Shown: positions 10,769 to 21,495 of the stretch, piece by piece
Layout of the letters: every line of letters begins with the position of its first letter
Position numbering within the stretch: position 1 is the stretch's first letter
Origin: Erythrobacteraceae bacterium
Lineage (GTDB): Bacteria; Pseudomonadota; Alphaproteobacteria; Sphingomonadales; Sphingomonadaceae
Assembly (NCBI GenBank): GCA_027486035.1
Contig: JAIXPX010000034.1
Location: 1-64,000 of the forward strand
Length of the DNA stretch: 64,000 bases
Reading direction: 5' to 3'
Program-made: the position numbers and the translations under genes
Notes under the pieces: generated by a model
Seen by the model: the letters and a program-made list of their open reading frames with translations, nothing else
Databases searched by the model: none
What the model was told of the DNA's origin: nothing

Positions 10769-12352
10769 CTACTCGGCCGCCATCACGAAGTCGGCGCACC
10801 TTTCGCCGATCATGATGCTCGGCGCGTTGGTGTTGCCGCTGACGATCTTGGGCATCACGCTGGCATCCGCGACCCACAGCCCTTCGAGCCCGTTGAGCTT
10901 GAGCGTGGGGTTGACCACCGCATCCGCATCGCTCCCCATCCGGCAGGTGCCGACGGGGTGGTAGACGGTGTCCGCCCGCGCGCGGATGAGCGCGTCGAGC
11001 GCCGCGTCGTCATTGAGGTCGACGGGGTGACGGTCCTTGGGACCGAAGGCTTGCATCGGCGGCGCCTCGGCGATGCGATGCGAGAGACGCACGCCGGCGC
11101 GCAGCACCGCCATGTCGCGCTCGTCATCGAGGAAGTTGGGGTCGATCACCGGCGCCGCTGCCGCATCCGCACTCCCCAGCCGCACGGTCCCGCGGCTCTC
11201 GGGCCGCAGCACGCAGGCGTGGAGCGAGAAGCCGTGCGCCTTCACCTTCTCGCGCCCGTGATCCTCCAGCACCGCGGGGACAAAGTGCCACTGCACGTCC
11301 GGCGCGGGGCTATCGGGCATGACGGTCCAGAAGCCGCCCGCCTCGGCATAACAGGTCGTCATCACCCCGGTGCGCTTCATTCGGTGCTCGACCATCGCGG
11401 CGGCCATGCGCAGTGTGCCCTTGAGGGTGCTGCCGATCGGCACGTCGCTGTCCGTCTCCCAGCCCGAGACGTAGTCGATGTGGTCCTGGAGGTTCCCACC
11501 CACTGCCGGCCGGTCGAGCACCACATCGATGCCGTGGGCCTTGAGGTGCTCTGCCGGACCGATGCCGGAGAGCATGAGAATCTGGGGGGAGTTGAACGCG
11601 CCTGCCGAAAGAATCACGCCGCGCCGCGCCAGCAGCGTCTCGCGCTTGCCCTTGCGCAGGATCTGGACGCCGGTCACGCGCCCGCCCTCGATCACCAGCT
11701 TCTCGACCAGCGTATCGGTGCGCACCGACACATTGCCCTGGTCGCGGACCGGCTCCACATAGGCGCGCGCCGCCGACCAGCGCTCGCCCTTGTGCTGGGT
11801 CACCTGGTAGAGGCCGAAGCCGTCCTGGCGCTCGCCGTTGAAATCCGTGCTGGTGCGCAGCTGGAGCGCTGCGGCGGCCTCCACGAAAGCGCGGCTTGCG
11901 GGATTGGCGTGCTTCTGGTCCTCGACGAACAGCGGTCCGCCGTGGCCGTGGAAGTCGTCGCCCCCGCGCTCGTTCGCCTCGGCACGCTTGAAGTAGGGAA
12001 GCACGTCATCATAGGCCCAGCCGGCGCACCCCTCGGCTGCCCAGTTGTCGTAATCCCAGCGGTTGCCGCGGATATAGACCATCGCGTTGATCGCCGAGGA
12101 GCCGCCAAGCCCGCGCCCGCGCGGCTGATAGCCGGTGCGGCCATTGAGGCCCTTCTGCGGCACGGTCTCGTAGCGGTAGTTCGACGCCTGCGGAATGAAC
12201 GGCATGAAGCCCGGCGTCTTGACCCAGACGTTGTTGTTATGCCCGCCTGCCTCGATGAGGCACACCCGCCGCGTACCGTCGACCGAAAGGCGGCCGGTTA
12301 CGGCGCTGCCGGCGCTGCCGCCGCCGATGACGATGTAGTCGAAACTTTCCAT
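10769..12352 (-). CDS. GMC family FAD oxidoreductase (choline dehydrogenase-like)
   Basis: FDYIVIGGGSAGSAVTGRLS; GRGLGGSSAINAMVYIRGN; C-terminal TVYHPVGTCRMG. Confidence 0.92.
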   Translation of the reverse strand: MESFDYIVIGGGSAGSAVTGRLSVDGTRRVCLIEAGGHNNNVWVKTPGFMPFIPQASNYRYETVPQKGLNGRTGYQPRGRGLGGSSAINAMVYIRGNRWDYDNWAAEGCAGWAYDDVLPYFKRAEANERGGDDFHGHGGPLFVEDQKHANPASRAFVEAAAALQLRTSTDFNGERQDGFGLYQVTQHKGERWSAARAYVEPVRDQGNVSVRTDTLVEKLVIEGGRVTGVQILRKGKRETLLARRGVILSAGAFNSPQILMLSGIGPAEHLKAHGIDVVLDRPAVGGNLQDHIDYVSGWETDSDVPIGSTLKGTLRMAAAMVEHRMKRTGVMTTCYAEAGGFWTVMPDSPAPDVQWHFVPAVLEDHGREKVKAHGFSLHACVLRPESRGTVRLGSADAAAAPVIDPNFLDDERDMAVLRAGVRLSHRIAEAPPMQAFGPKDRHPVDLNDDAALDALIRARADTVYHPVGTCRMGSDADAVVNPTLKLNGLEGLWVADASVMPKIVSGNTNAPSIMIGERCADFVMAAE

Positions 12353-12376
12353 GATCTCTCCCTTTGGCGGGGGAGA

Positions 12377-13339
12377 CTAGAAAGCTTCGCGGGCCTCTGC
12401 AATCGCGTTTCGATCAGCCACTGAAGTTGCGATTGGTGCAACCTGTGTGCCCCTTCTCGCCTGCCACTTGGCCCGGATCATGTCGGAGGTGAGGCGGCTG
12501 CCATCATGGCTCCAGCCGGGCTCGCGCAGCAGGTAGGAAAGCTTGTGCCGCCACGGCGCGCGGGCGATGTCGGCGAGCATCCCGATCCATTCGTGGAACA
12601 CCGCCCAGAGCAGGTTGAAACTGCCTAGTTGCTTCACGATCCCATAGCGGATCGGCTCGTCATCGACCTCGGGCGTGAAGGTGCCGAACATCCGGTCCCA
12701 GATGATGAATACCCCCGCATAGTTCCGGTCGAGATAGCGCGGATTGGTGGCGTGGTGGACGCGGTGGTGCGAGGGCGTGTTCATCACCGCCTCGAACCAC
12801 GCCGGCATCCGCTTGATCGCCTCGGTGTGGATCCAGAACTGGTAGATGAGATTGAACCCGCCGCAGATCGCGATCATCGCCGGGTGGAAGCCCAGCAGCA
12901 CCAGCGGCACCGCGAACAGGAAGCCGAAGGTCAGCGAACCCGTCCATGTCTGCCTGAGCGCGGTGGAGAGGTTGTAGTGCTGTGAGGAATGGTGGTTCAC
13001 ATGCGCCGCCCACATCCAGCGGATGCGGTGTCCGGCGCGGTGGACCCAGTAATACTTCAGATCGTCGAGCACGAAGCAGACCGGCCAGGCCCACCACAGG
13101 GCCCACCATTGCGGGCCGAAGTCGAACAGGCGGTAGCCATAAGTCTCGATGAACACGGTCACCGCAAACCCGCCCAGTAGCGCGCCTGCCACGGTCGAGC
13201 CGAGGCCGAAGGCGAGGCTGACCAGGGTGTCCTTGGGCTCGTAGGCTTCCGGCGCGCGGAATTTCGCCCAGATCATCTCGGCCAGCACCGCCACGACGAA
13301 CAGCGGCACGGCATATTGGGTGGGGTTGAGATCAGGCAT
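12377..13339 (-). CDS. Sterol desaturase / fatty acid hydroxylase family protein
   Basis: Histidine boxes HRAGH, HVNHHS, HRVHH with transmembrane segments. Confidence 0.88.
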   Translation of the reverse strand: MPDLNPTQYAVPLFVVAVLAEMIWAKFRAPEAYEPKDTLVSLAFGLGSTVAGALLGGFAVTVFIETYGYRLFDFGPQWWALWWAWPVCFVLDDLKYYWVHRAGHRIRWMWAAHVNHHSSQHYNLSTALRQTWTGSLTFGFLFAVPLVLLGFHPAMIAICGGFNLIYQFWIHTEAIKRMPAWFEAVMNTPSHHRVHHATNPRYLDRNYAGVFIIWDRMFGTFTPEVDDEPIRYGIVKQLGSFNLLWAVFHEWIGMLADIARAPWRHKLSYLLREPGWSHDGSRLTSDMIRAKWQARRGTQVAPIATSVADRNAIAEAREAF

Positions 13340-13751
13340 CCTGCGGCCTGTCTACTCGATTGATCGCCACGGCCCAAGCCTGCGCATCGGGCAGATCGAG
13401 AAACACCTTGCCGAACCGCGCTTCGCCGCAGTCGACCTCGAGCCCGGTCGAGCCCTGGTCGCGCCACAGTCGAGCGGCGGCGTCGGGGCCGAGGATGCGC
13501 CCGGCAAAGCGGTTACCGTGGCGCTTGATCACCATGATGCGTCCAGCGGCATCGCGAGCGAGCGCGGCGCGGCCAGCAACATCGCGGCTTTCGGCGACAG
13601 GGGCAAAGCCATCCACCACCTCACCTGCGGCGCGGCGCACGGCTTCCTCGCTGTCGAGCCGCGGGGTGCCGCCCAGCTTCATCCACCACGCCAGCCCCAC
13701 CAGGGCCAGGATCGCGACCAGCGAGCCGGCGGTCTGCAGCAGCAGGTCCAT
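13332..13751 (-). CDS. Hypothetical protein with one N-terminal TM
   Basis: 139-aa ORF starting MDLLLQTAGSLVAILALVGLAWWMKLG; overlaps the downstream gene start. Confidence 0.65.
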   Translation of the reverse strand: MDLLLQTAGSLVAILALVGLAWWMKLGGTPRLDSEEAVRRAAGEVVDGFAPVAESRDVAGRAALARDAAGRIMVIKRHGNRFAGRILGPDAAARLWRDQGSTGLEVDCGEARFGKVFLDLPDAQAWAVAINRVDRPQDA

Positions 13752-13761
13752 CGGCGGCGCC

Positions 13762-14193
13762 TCAGCGCGCCGCGAGCATGTCGATCAGGCTGCGAATCGG
13801 GCTGACGTCGTAGCCCGCTTGTGCGGCGGCGCGTGCAATGGCATCGGGGGTCTCGCCCTGCTTGGCGGCGGCGAGCGCCCACAGCAGGGTCGAACGGGTG
13901 CCCGAGCGGCAATAGGCGAGAATCGGTCCCTCGGCCTGGTCGAGCGCGGCGATCATGGCATCGACCTGCGGCTCGCTGAAGCCGGAATGGCCGACCGGGA
14001 TCGCCACATAATTCAGCCCGGCAGCGGCGGCCGCATCGGCGATTGCGTCGCCCTGCGGGGCCGAGGGCTCCTCGCCATCGGGACGATTATTGACGATCGT
14101 GGTCACCCCGAGCGCGGCGGCGGCCGCGATGTCTGCGAGCGCAAGTTGCGGGCTGACCAGCACATTTTCCGTGATGCGGCGAAATTCGCTCAT
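13762..14193 (-). CDS. TIGR01244/DUF442-type sulfur transferase/phosphatase-like protein
   Basis: VTTIVNNRPDGEEPSAPQG...ILAYCRSGTRSTLLWALA (CxxGxRS signature). Confidence 0.85.
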   Translation of the reverse strand: MSEFRRITENVLVSPQLALADIAAAAALGVTTIVNNRPDGEEPSAPQGDAIADAAAAAGLNYVAIPVGHSGFSEPQVDAMIAALDQAEGPILAYCRSGTRSTLLWALAAAKQGETPDAIARAAAQAGYDVSPIRSLIDMLAAR

Positions 14194-14461
14194 GATCCGA
14201 CCTGTCTTCCCCTCTCGTCCTGAGCTTTCTCATGCCCAAAGGTGCCGCTTCGCACAAGCTCCGGCAGGGACGCGGGGGGAGGGCTCCGCCGTCCTGCCCC
14301 GGGGCTGCCGTTATTTCGTTCGCAAAGCTGGCTTTTGTGCGCTATAGCCCGCGCACGTGCGCTCCGGACATCAGGCTGGCGCGTCTGTGTCCGGTGCGGC
14401 TCACTGTCCACGACACCGGCACAATGGAGGACGGGCAGTGTGGCAAGGTACATACTGATCT

Positions 14462-15241
14462 ATGGGTTACGATAGGGGACGCCGGCGCGGCCGCGACAAG
14501 CGCGACGGTTTCGGCGAAGATGGTTTCGATCCGTTTGGCGGCGGTAATGATGGCTACGCGCCCCCGCGCGATTTCGGCGGCGGTGGTGATCGCTTTGGCG
14601 GTGGCGGCGACCGGTTCGGTGGCGGCGGCGATCGCTACGGCGGCGGCGGCGGCGGCGGCGGCGGTGGTCCCCGTGGCGGCTTCGGCGGCGGCCCGCGTGG
14701 CCCCGGCGGCCCCGGCGGCGGCGGTGGCGGCGGCGGTTTCAGCCGCATGCCCGCGCAGATCGTCGGTACCGGCAAGGGTACGGTGAAGTTCTTCAACACC
14801 CAGAAGGGCTTTGGCTTCATCCAGCAGGAAGGCGGCGGTGAGGACGTGTTCGTCCATATCAGCGCGGTCGAGCGTGCCGGTCTCGAAGGCCTCGCCGAGG
14901 GGCAGGAGCTCCAGTACAATCTGGTCGATCGTGGCGGCAAGGTGTCGGCGCAGGATCTCCAGGTGGTCGGCGACGTGATCGCCGTGGCGGCAAAGCCCGC
15001 TGCGCCGCAGCGCGAGCTGACCGGCGAACGGGCCAAGGGCACGGTCAAGTTCTTCAACGCGATGAAGGGCTTCGGCTTCCTCGTCCGTGATGACGGCCAG
15101 CCCGATGCCTTCGTCCACATCAGCGCGGTCGAGCGTTCGGGGCTGTCGGCTCTCAACGAGGGCGAGCGTTATGAATTCGATCTCGAAGTCGATCGACGCG
15201 GAAAGTATTCCGCCGTCAATCTGGCACCGATCGAAGGCTGA
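14462..15241 (+). CDS. Two-domain cold-shock protein with Gly/Arg-rich N-terminal extension
   Basis: Two CSDs: GTVKFFNTQKGFGFIQQEGGGEDVFVHISAVE and GTVKFFNAMKGFGFLVRDDGQPDAFVHISAVE. Confidence 0.93.
   Translation: MGYDRGRRRGRDKRDGFGEDGFDPFGGGNDGYAPPRDFGGGGDRFGGGGDRFGGGGDRYGGGGGGGGGGPRGGFGGGPRGPGGPGGGGGGGGFSRMPAQIVGTGKGTVKFFNTQKGFGFIQQEGGGEDVFVHISAVERAGLEGLAEGQELQYNLVDRGGKVSAQDLQVVGDVIAVAAKPAAPQRELTGERAKGTVKFFNAMKGFGFLVRDDGQPDAFVHISAVERSGLSALNEGERYEFDLEVDRRGKYSAVNLAPIEG
14573..14635 (+). repeat. In-frame 21-nt tandem repeat (FGGGGDR x3)
   Basis: Translation FGGGGDR-FGGGGDR-FGGGGDR-YGGGG inside the cold-shock CDS. Confidence 0.85.
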
Positions 15242-15306
15242 CCCGGCCTGAACCGCACCCCTCGCGGTTTGACCAAGGGGCAGCGGAAGATTAAACGGTA
15301 AAGCGG

Positions 15307-15333
15307 ATGGCGGCTCTGGTTCAGGGCCGCCAT
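15307..15333 (+). terminator. Possible terminator/hairpin after the cold-shock gene
   Basis: ATGGCGGC-N11-GCCGCCAT followed by TTGCGTTTCTTCT. Confidence 0.5.
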
Positions 15334-15377
15334 TTGCGTTTCTTCTCTCCACCAATCCAGTTTCAGGAAGCAAGCCC

Positions 15378-16577
15378 ATGTCGATACCAGCGCTCATGCC
15401 CGTCTATCCGCGTTGCGGTGTCCGGCCGGTGCGCGGCGAGCATTGTCACCTGATCGGAGAGGACGGCACGCGCTACCTCGACTTCGCGAGCGGCATCGCG
15501 GTGAACCTCCTCGGCCACTCGCACGAGGGGCTGATCTCCGCGATCCAGCAGCAGGCCGCGACGCTGATGCACGTCTCGAACCTTTACGGCAGCCCCCAGG
15601 GCGAGCGCCTGGCGCAGTGGCTGGTCGACACAACCTTCGGCGACACGGTGTTTTTCACCAATTCGGGCGCCGAGGCGGTCGAGGCCGCGATCAAGACCGC
15701 GCGCGCCTATCACCAGAACGCGGGCGATGCAGGCGAGGCGAACCGGTTCGAGATCATCACCTTCCACAACGCCTTCCATGGCCGCACGATGGCAACCATC
15801 AGCGCCTCGAACCAGGAGAAGATGCACCACGGCTTCTCGCCGCTGCTCGCCGGGTTCAAATATGCGCCGTTCGACGATCTGGAAGCGGCCAAGGCGCTGA
15901 TCGGGCCGAACACGGCCGGCATCATGGTCGAACCGATCCAGGGCGAAGGCGGCATCCGGCCCGCCTCGCAGGCATTCATGGAGGGGCTCCGGGCGCTGTG
16001 CGACGAGCACGGGCTGATGCTGATTCTCGATGAAGTGCAATGCGGCGTCGCGCGGACCGGCAAGCTCTATGCCTACGAGCATTACGGGATCGAACCCGAC
16101 ATCCTCGCCACTGCCAAGGGCATCGGCGGCGGCTTCCCGATGGGCGCCTGCATCGCCACCGAGAAGGCTGCGCGCGGCATGACCTTCGGCACCCACGGCT
16201 CGACCTATGGGGGCAACCCGCTGGCCATGGCTGCGGGCACGGCGGTGATGGAAGCCGTGGCCAACGACGCGTTCCTTGCAGCGGTCGCGGAGAAGGGCGA
16301 GCGCCTGCGCGCCCGGCTCGAGCAGTTCATCGGCAACTATCCCGAGCTCTTCGAGCTGGTGCGCGGCAAGGGCCTGATGCTCGGCCTTAAGATGAAGATG
16401 GAGAGCCGGCCCTTCTACGTCCACCTGCGCGACAATCACCAGCTGCTGACGGTGGCGGCGGGCGACAACACGATCCGTATCCTCCCGCCGCTGGTGATCG
16501 GCGATGCCGAGATGGACGAGTTCCTCGACAAGCTCTCGGCCGGCGCGGCGAGCTTCAAGGTGCCCGAGGCAGCATGA
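15378..16577 (+). CDS. argD: Acetylornithine aminotransferase
   Basis: [64 protein letters not shown]; followed by argF. Confidence 0.95.
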   Translation: MSIPALMPVYPRCGVRPVRGEHCHLIGEDGTRYLDFASGIAVNLLGHSHEGLISAIQQQAATLMHVSNLYGSPQGERLAQWLVDTTFGDTVFFTNSGAEAVEAAIKTARAYHQNAGDAGEANRFEIITFHNAFHGRTMATISASNQEKMHHGFSPLLAGFKYAPFDDLEAAKALIGPNTAGIMVEPIQGEGGIRPASQAFMEGLRALCDEHGLMLILDEVQCGVARTGKLYAYEHYGIEPDILATAKGIGGGFPMGACIATEKAARGMTFGTHGSTYGGNPLAMAAGTAVMEAVANDAFLAAVAEKGERLRARLEQFIGNYPELFELVRGKGLMLGLKMKMESRPFYVHLRDNHQLLTVAAGDNTIRILPPLVIGDAEMDEFLDKLSAGAASFKVPEAA

Positions 16578-17527
16578 GCGGGGCGGGGGCAGCGAGCTAT
16601 CGTCACTTCCTCGATCTCGGCGATGCCGGGGGCGATGCCATCGCGGCCATGCTGAACGACGCCCTGGACCGCAAGGCGGCGCGTGCGGGCCTGCCGAAAG
16701 GCGCGCCCGATGCCGATGCGCCGCTCAAGGGCCGCGTGCTGGCGCTGGTGTTCGAGAAGAACTCGACCCGCACCCGCGTCAGCTTCGACATCGCGATGCG
16801 CCAGCTCGGCGGCACGGTGCTGCTGCTCGATTCGGCTTCGAGCCAGCTCGGGCGGGGTGAAACCATCGCCGATACGGCGCGGGTGCTGAGCCGGATGGTC
16901 GACGGCATCATGCTGCGCACCGACGATCATGCCAAGATCGAGGAAATGGCGGCCCACGCGACGGTGCCGGTGATCAATGGCCTGACCGACATGTCGCATC
17001 CCTGTCAGATTGTTGCCGATCTGCTCACCGTGATCGAACACGGCAAGGCGCTGCCCGGACTGGAAGTGGCGTGGTTCGGGGATGGCAACAACGTGCTGCA
17101 CTCGATCCTCGAGGCAGCCGGGCTGTTCAGGTTCAACGTCCGTGTGGCGGTGCCGGAGGGCTACGAGCCCGACCCGGCCTTCGTGGACCTGGCCCGCGCG
17201 GGCGGTGCGCAGGTGACTCTGACCCGGGATGCAGCCGAAGCCGCCCGCGGGGCTGACGTGATCGTCACCGACACGTGGATATCGATGGGGCAGGCGCACG
17301 CCGAGGCGAAGCTCGCGGCGATGGCGCCTTTTCAGGTCAACGCTGCGCTGATGGCGTTGGCCAAGCCCGATGCCGTGTTTCTCCATTGTCTGCCCGCCCA
17401 TGTCGGGGAGGAAGTCAGCGAAGACGTGTTCGAGGGGGCGCAGTCGGTGGTCTTCGACGAGGCCGAGAATCGCATCCACGCACAGAAATCCGTGCTGCTA
17501 TGGGCGTTCGGGGTGCTTCACGGCTGA
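16574..17527 (+). CDS. argF: Ornithine carbamoyltransferase
   Basis: [21 protein letters not shown] (STRTR), [24 protein letters not shown]. Confidence 0.96.
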   Translation: MSGAGAASYRHFLDLGDAGGDAIAAMLNDALDRKAARAGLPKGAPDADAPLKGRVLALVFEKNSTRTRVSFDIAMRQLGGTVLLLDSASSQLGRGETIADTARVLSRMVDGIMLRTDDHAKIEEMAAHATVPVINGLTDMSHPCQIVADLLTVIEHGKALPGLEVAWFGDGNNVLHSILEAAGLFRFNVRVAVPEGYEPDPAFVDLARAGGAQVTLTRDAAEAARGADVIVTDTWISMGQAHAEAKLAAMAPFQVNAALMALAKPDAVFLHCLPAHVGEEVSEDVFEGAQSVVFDEAENRIHAQKSVLLWAFGVLHG

Positions 17528-17569
17528 CGATCGGGCGGGGGGCTTTCGCCTGACGCGAATGATCCCCAT

Positions 17570-18478
17570 ATGGCCGGCATGGCTGACACGACCGACCTCA
17601 CCGAGACCTTCTCCGACGTCCTGATGGGCTTCACCCTTCCGGCCCGCAGTGCGCGCGGGCGCATCGTGCGGCTCGAAGGCGTGCTCGAGCAGGTGCTCGC
17701 GGCGCATGATTATCCTGCACCGATCACCCACCTTCTCGGAGAAGCGCTGGTGCTGGTCGCGCTGATGGGCGGGCTGCTCAAGGGCGAGCAGGCGCAAATG
17801 ACCATGCAGGCGCAGACCCAGGGCGGGACCATCAGCCTGCTGGTCTGTGATTACCGCGACGGCGCAGTGCGCGGCTATGCCGATTTCGACGCGGTGCGGC
17901 TGGCGAAGCTGGGCGCGAACCCCTCGCTCGAGGCGCTGTTCGGGGATGGCTATCTCGGCATCACATTCGAGACCGAAGGCCGCCAGCGCTATCAGGGAAT
18001 CGTGCCGCTGGAAGGCGATAGCCTCGCTGCCGCCTGCGAGAGCTATTTCAGCCAATCCGAGCAGATCCCGACACTGATCCGCGTCGCCAGCCGCGCCGGT
18101 GCCGGCGGACGGACGGCGGCGGGCATCCTCATCCAGCACCTGCCTGAAGGCGAGGAGGGGCGCGAGCGGCTGCATGTGCGGATGGATCACCCCGATTGGG
18201 AACATGTCGCCATCCTCGCCGGCACGACCGGGCACGACGAGCTGCTCGACCAGAGCCTGTCGCTCGAAGGCATCGTCTGGCGGCTGTTCCACGAAGAGGA
18301 CGAGGTACGCGTGCAAGCCGGCGCTAGGATATCGCGCGGGTGCCGCTGCAGCACCGCGCATTACGAGGCGGTGATCGCGCGCTTCCCGCCCGAGGAACAG
18401 GCTGAGATGCGTGGGCCCGACGGGGTTATCGCTGTCGACTGCGCTTTCTGCTCGCGCAGTTTCGCTTTGGCGATCTGA
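17570..18478 (+). CDS. hslO: Hsp33 redox-regulated chaperone
   Basis: C-terminal zinc motif CRCSTAHYEAVI...DCAFC and Hsp33 fold sequence; start 17570 or 17579. Confidence 0.92.
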   Translation: MAGMADTTDLTETFSDVLMGFTLPARSARGRIVRLEGVLEQVLAAHDYPAPITHLLGEALVLVALMGGLLKGEQAQMTMQAQTQGGTISLLVCDYRDGAVRGYADFDAVRLAKLGANPSLEALFGDGYLGITFETEGRQRYQGIVPLEGDSLAAACESYFSQSEQIPTLIRVASRAGAGGRTAAGILIQHLPEGEEGRERLHVRMDHPDWEHVAILAGTTGHDELLDQSLSLEGIVWRLFHEEDEVRVQAGARISRGCRCSTAHYEAVIARFPPEEQAEMRGPDGVIAVDCAFCSRSFALAI

Positions 18479-18549
18479 AGGGCATCGACAAATCTGGCGG
18501 ATCGGTCAAAACCACCGATTTATGCAAGAGCCCAGAACGGGATAGTGGC

Positions 18550-18981
18550 ATGAGGAGAGCGATGAGCGATCGAACCGACAGCACACGGCACGCACTCGCG
18601 CTCGGCGGCTTGGTGTCCGTGGCGGCGATCTTTCTCGCGCTGCCGGTGCTCGCTCAGGGGCAGGGCCTGGCGATGCTGGGCACGCTCAGCAAGGGCGAGT
18701 GGACGGTCAAGCAGCGCGGCGGTGCAGCCGACCGCAAGATCTGCCTACGCACGGGCGCCGAGCTGATCCAGCTCATGCACCGCGAGAGCGGATGCAGCCA
18801 GTTCGTGGTGGAGGACGGCGCTGCCCGGGTGACGGTGCAGTACACCTGCCCGGGCAACGGCTATGGCCGCACCAGCATCCGGCGCGAGACTGCCGGGCTG
18901 GTGCAGATCGAAAGCCAAGGCATCCATGGCGGGATGCCCTTCGAGATGACAGCCGAGGCACGCCGTAGCGGATCCTGCTGA
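18550..18981 (+). CDS. Secreted DUF3617-like protein
   Basis: Hydrophobic N-terminus; GEWTVKQRGG...KICLRTGAELIQL...CPGNGYGRTSIRRE pattern. Confidence 0.6.
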   Translation: MRRAMSDRTDSTRHALALGGLVSVAAIFLALPVLAQGQGLAMLGTLSKGEWTVKQRGGAADRKICLRTGAELIQLMHRESGCSQFVVEDGAARVTVQYTCPGNGYGRTSIRRETAGLVQIESQGIHGGMPFEMTAEARRSGSC

Positions 18982-19023
18982 GCGCGCGTTGGCCTTCGCC
19001 CCCTTGCGTGGTAGGGGCGCGCC

Positions 19024-19722
19024 ATGACTGGATCGGAATACAAGGCTGGAAAGCCGCTGGCGGTGGTGCTGTTGTCCGGGGGCCTGGATTCCATGGTGAC
19101 CGCAGCCCTTGCGCAGGAAGCCGGCTTTATCGTCCATGCTCTCAGCGTCGACTACGGGCAGCGCCACAAGCTCGAGCTGCAATCCGCCGCACACATCGCC
19201 GCGCGGCTTGGCCTTGCCAGGCACACCCCGATCGCGCTCGATCTGCGCGCGTTCGGCGGGTCCGCCCTGACCGATGCGATCGAGGTCCCCAAGGGCGGGG
19301 TCGGAGATGACATTCCGGTCACCTACGTGCCGGCGCGCAATCTCGTGTTTCTCGCGTTGACGACTGCCTGCGCCGAGGCGGCGGGCGCGCGCGACGTCTT
19401 TATCGGGGTCAATGCGCTCGACTATTCGGGCTATCCCGATTGCCGGCCGGCGTTCATCGCCAGCTTTGCCGAAACGGCGCGGCTTGGCACCAAGGCCGGG
19501 GTCGAGGGTGCGCCCTTCACGATCCACGCGCCGCTCCAGCACATGACCAAGGCCGATATCGCCCGGGAATGCGCGCGGCTAGGTCTCGATCCGGCGTGGA
19601 GCTGGTCATGCTACGACCCAGCGCCCGAGGGGATCGCCTGCGGCTTGTGCGATTCCTGCCGCTTGCGGAAAAAGGGTTTTGCCGAGGCCGGGATTGTCGA
19701 TAGCACACCCTACAAGGCGTGA
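19024..19722 (+). CDS. queC: 7-cyano-7-deazaguanine synthase
   Basis: VVLLSGGLDSMVTAALA; SVDYGQRHKLEL; C-terminal CGLCDSCRLRKKGF. Confidence 0.96.
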   Translation: MTGSEYKAGKPLAVVLLSGGLDSMVTAALAQEAGFIVHALSVDYGQRHKLELQSAAHIAARLGLARHTPIALDLRAFGGSALTDAIEVPKGGVGDDIPVTYVPARNLVFLALTTACAEAAGARDVFIGVNALDYSGYPDCRPAFIASFAETARLGTKAGVEGAPFTIHAPLQHMTKADIARECARLGLDPAWSWSCYDPAPEGIACGLCDSCRLRKKGFAEAGIVDSTPYKA

Positions 19723-19770
19723 CTGGCCGCGTGCCGGTCTTGAGCAAGCATACGGGATAGGGGATCGATC

Positions 19771-21324
19771 TTGAGCGAGGACACCACGGCGGCGCCGGAT
19801 CGCAGCGAGGCGCCTGCGTCCGCTTACAGCTGGTATGTGCTGGGCGTGCTGGTTGTGGTCTACATCCTCAACTTCATCGACCGCCAAATTCTCGCGATCC
19901 TTGCGGTCGACATCAAGCGCGACCTGGGTCTGAATGACCAGCAGCTCGGATTTCTGGGGGGTGCCGCCTTTGCGGTGTTCTACGCGTTGTTCGGCGTGCC
20001 GCTTGGGCGGCTGGCGGATCGCTGGCACCGGGTACGGCTGCTGACCATCGGCCTTGTGCTGTGGTCGACGATGACTGCCCTGTCGGGCTTCACGCGCAAT
20101 TTCCTCACCCTGTCGCTCGCGCGGATGGGCGTGGGGGTGGGCGAGGCGACAGCCAGCCCGACCGCCTATTCGCTGATCTCGGACTATTTCCCCTCGCGCC
20201 AGCGCGCGACCGCCTTGGCGATCTATTCCTCGGGGCTGTACATCGGCGGGGGGGTGTCGCTGTTGATCGGGGCCAAGATCTCGAAGATCTGGGACGCGGC
20301 CTATCCCGGCGGCGGGATCGGCGGTCTGGTCGGGTGGCAGGCTGCCTTCGTCGCGGTGGGATTGCCGGGAGTCCTGCTCGCCATTTGGGTGGCATCCCTG
20401 CGAGAGCCAGCGCGTCAGCCCGATGCAGCGAGCGGCGAGCGCCATCCGCTGATCGATTTCTTCATCGACCTGTCGACGCTGCTGCCGCCGCTCACCTTTG
20501 TCCACGCGATGCGGCGCGGGGTGCAGGCAGCACTCGTCAATCTGGCGATGGCGGCGGCCATGACCGGCTTTGCATTGACGATGATCGAGCTGACAGGAAA
20601 CGTCCCGCAATGGTCGGCGATCGCGTTCGGCTACTATGCCGTGTTCTCCTGGGCCTCGACCTTGCGGCAACAGGACCCTGCGACGTTCCGGCTGATCTGG
20701 GGAACACCCGCCTTCATCTGCACCGCACTGGGATATGGGTTGGTGTCGCTCGGAGCCTATGCGCTCGCACTTTGGTCGGCACCTTATGCCGAGACGGTTC
20801 TGAAGCTGCCGAAGGACGAACTGGCCTTCGTGCTTGGCGGCTGCGGCGCGGCGTCCGGCTTCCTCGGGGTGATCCTCGGCGGGCACATGTCGGATTGGCT
20901 GCGGCAGCGCAATCCCTCGGGCCGCATCCTCGTGGTAATGTTCGGCATTCTGGCACCGATCATTCCGATCTGGGTCGGCTTCACGACAGAGAGCGCGCTC
21001 CTGTTCTATGTGATGAATTTTCTCGCCGGGATGTTCGCAGCGACTGCGCTTGGCGCGGCGGCAGCGACGACGCAAGACCTGGTTCTGCCGCGCATGCGAG
21101 GAACGGCGACCGCCTCGTTCTTCCTTGCCACCACCCTCGTGGGCCTGGGACTTGGGCCCTATATGGTCGGCGCGATTTCCGATCTGAGCGGAAGTCTGCG
21201 GACGGGCGTATTGTCGCTTATCGGCGTGGCGCCGATCTCGCTCGCCTTGCTGATCTACGCCTATCGCGCCCTCCCCCAAGCGGAAGCGACCATTGCCGAG
21301 CGGGCACGCGCGGCCGGGGAGTGA
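19771..21324 (+). CDS. MFS transporter (spinster-like)
   Basis: VLGVLVVVYILNFIDRQILAILAVDIKRDLGLNDQQLG; GVPLGRLADRWHR; RMGVGVGEATASPTAYSLISDYFP. Confidence 0.9.
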   Translation: MSEDTTAAPDRSEAPASAYSWYVLGVLVVVYILNFIDRQILAILAVDIKRDLGLNDQQLGFLGGAAFAVFYALFGVPLGRLADRWHRVRLLTIGLVLWSTMTALSGFTRNFLTLSLARMGVGVGEATASPTAYSLISDYFPSRQRATALAIYSSGLYIGGGVSLLIGAKISKIWDAAYPGGGIGGLVGWQAAFVAVGLPGVLLAIWVASLREPARQPDAASGERHPLIDFFIDLSTLLPPLTFVHAMRRGVQAALVNLAMAAAMTGFALTMIELTGNVPQWSAIAFGYYAVFSWASTLRQQDPATFRLIWGTPAFICTALGYGLVSLGAYALALWSAPYAETVLKLPKDELAFVLGGCGAASGFLGVILGGHMSDWLRQRNPSGRILVVMFGILAPIIPIWVGFTTESALLFYVMNFLAGMFAATALGAAAATTQDLVLPRMRGTATASFFLATTLVGLGLGPYMVGAISDLSGSLRTGVLSLIGVAPISLALLIYAYRALPQAEATIAERARAAGE

Positions 21325-21437
21325 CGCGGCAAGCCTGCCCGAGCGGGGGCTGTCGGCGCGCTGGAGCCGGGTTCCGGTATCGAGGCGGAGGCGCTGCGGT
21401 TCTATCCGGCTGACACCAGATGTCCGATGACAACGAA

Positions 21438-21475
21438 AAAGGGGGGCTGGATTGCTCCAGCCCCCCTTTCTTTTT
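21438..21475. terminator. Bidirectional terminator between convergent MFS and OmpA genes
   Basis: AAAGGGGGGCTGG-attgct-CCAGCCCCCCTTTCTTTTT. Confidence 0.9.
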
Positions 21476-21495
21476 CTGTGCTTGGTCGGCCGAGC

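Noticed and set aside
14571-14760. GGC/GGT microsatellite-like DNA
   Set aside because: Not an independent repeat; it is in-frame Gly codons of the cold-shock protein
19606-21279. 557-aa minus ORF opposite queC/MFS transporter
   Set aside because: Shadow ORF; low-complexity Arg/Gln-rich translation
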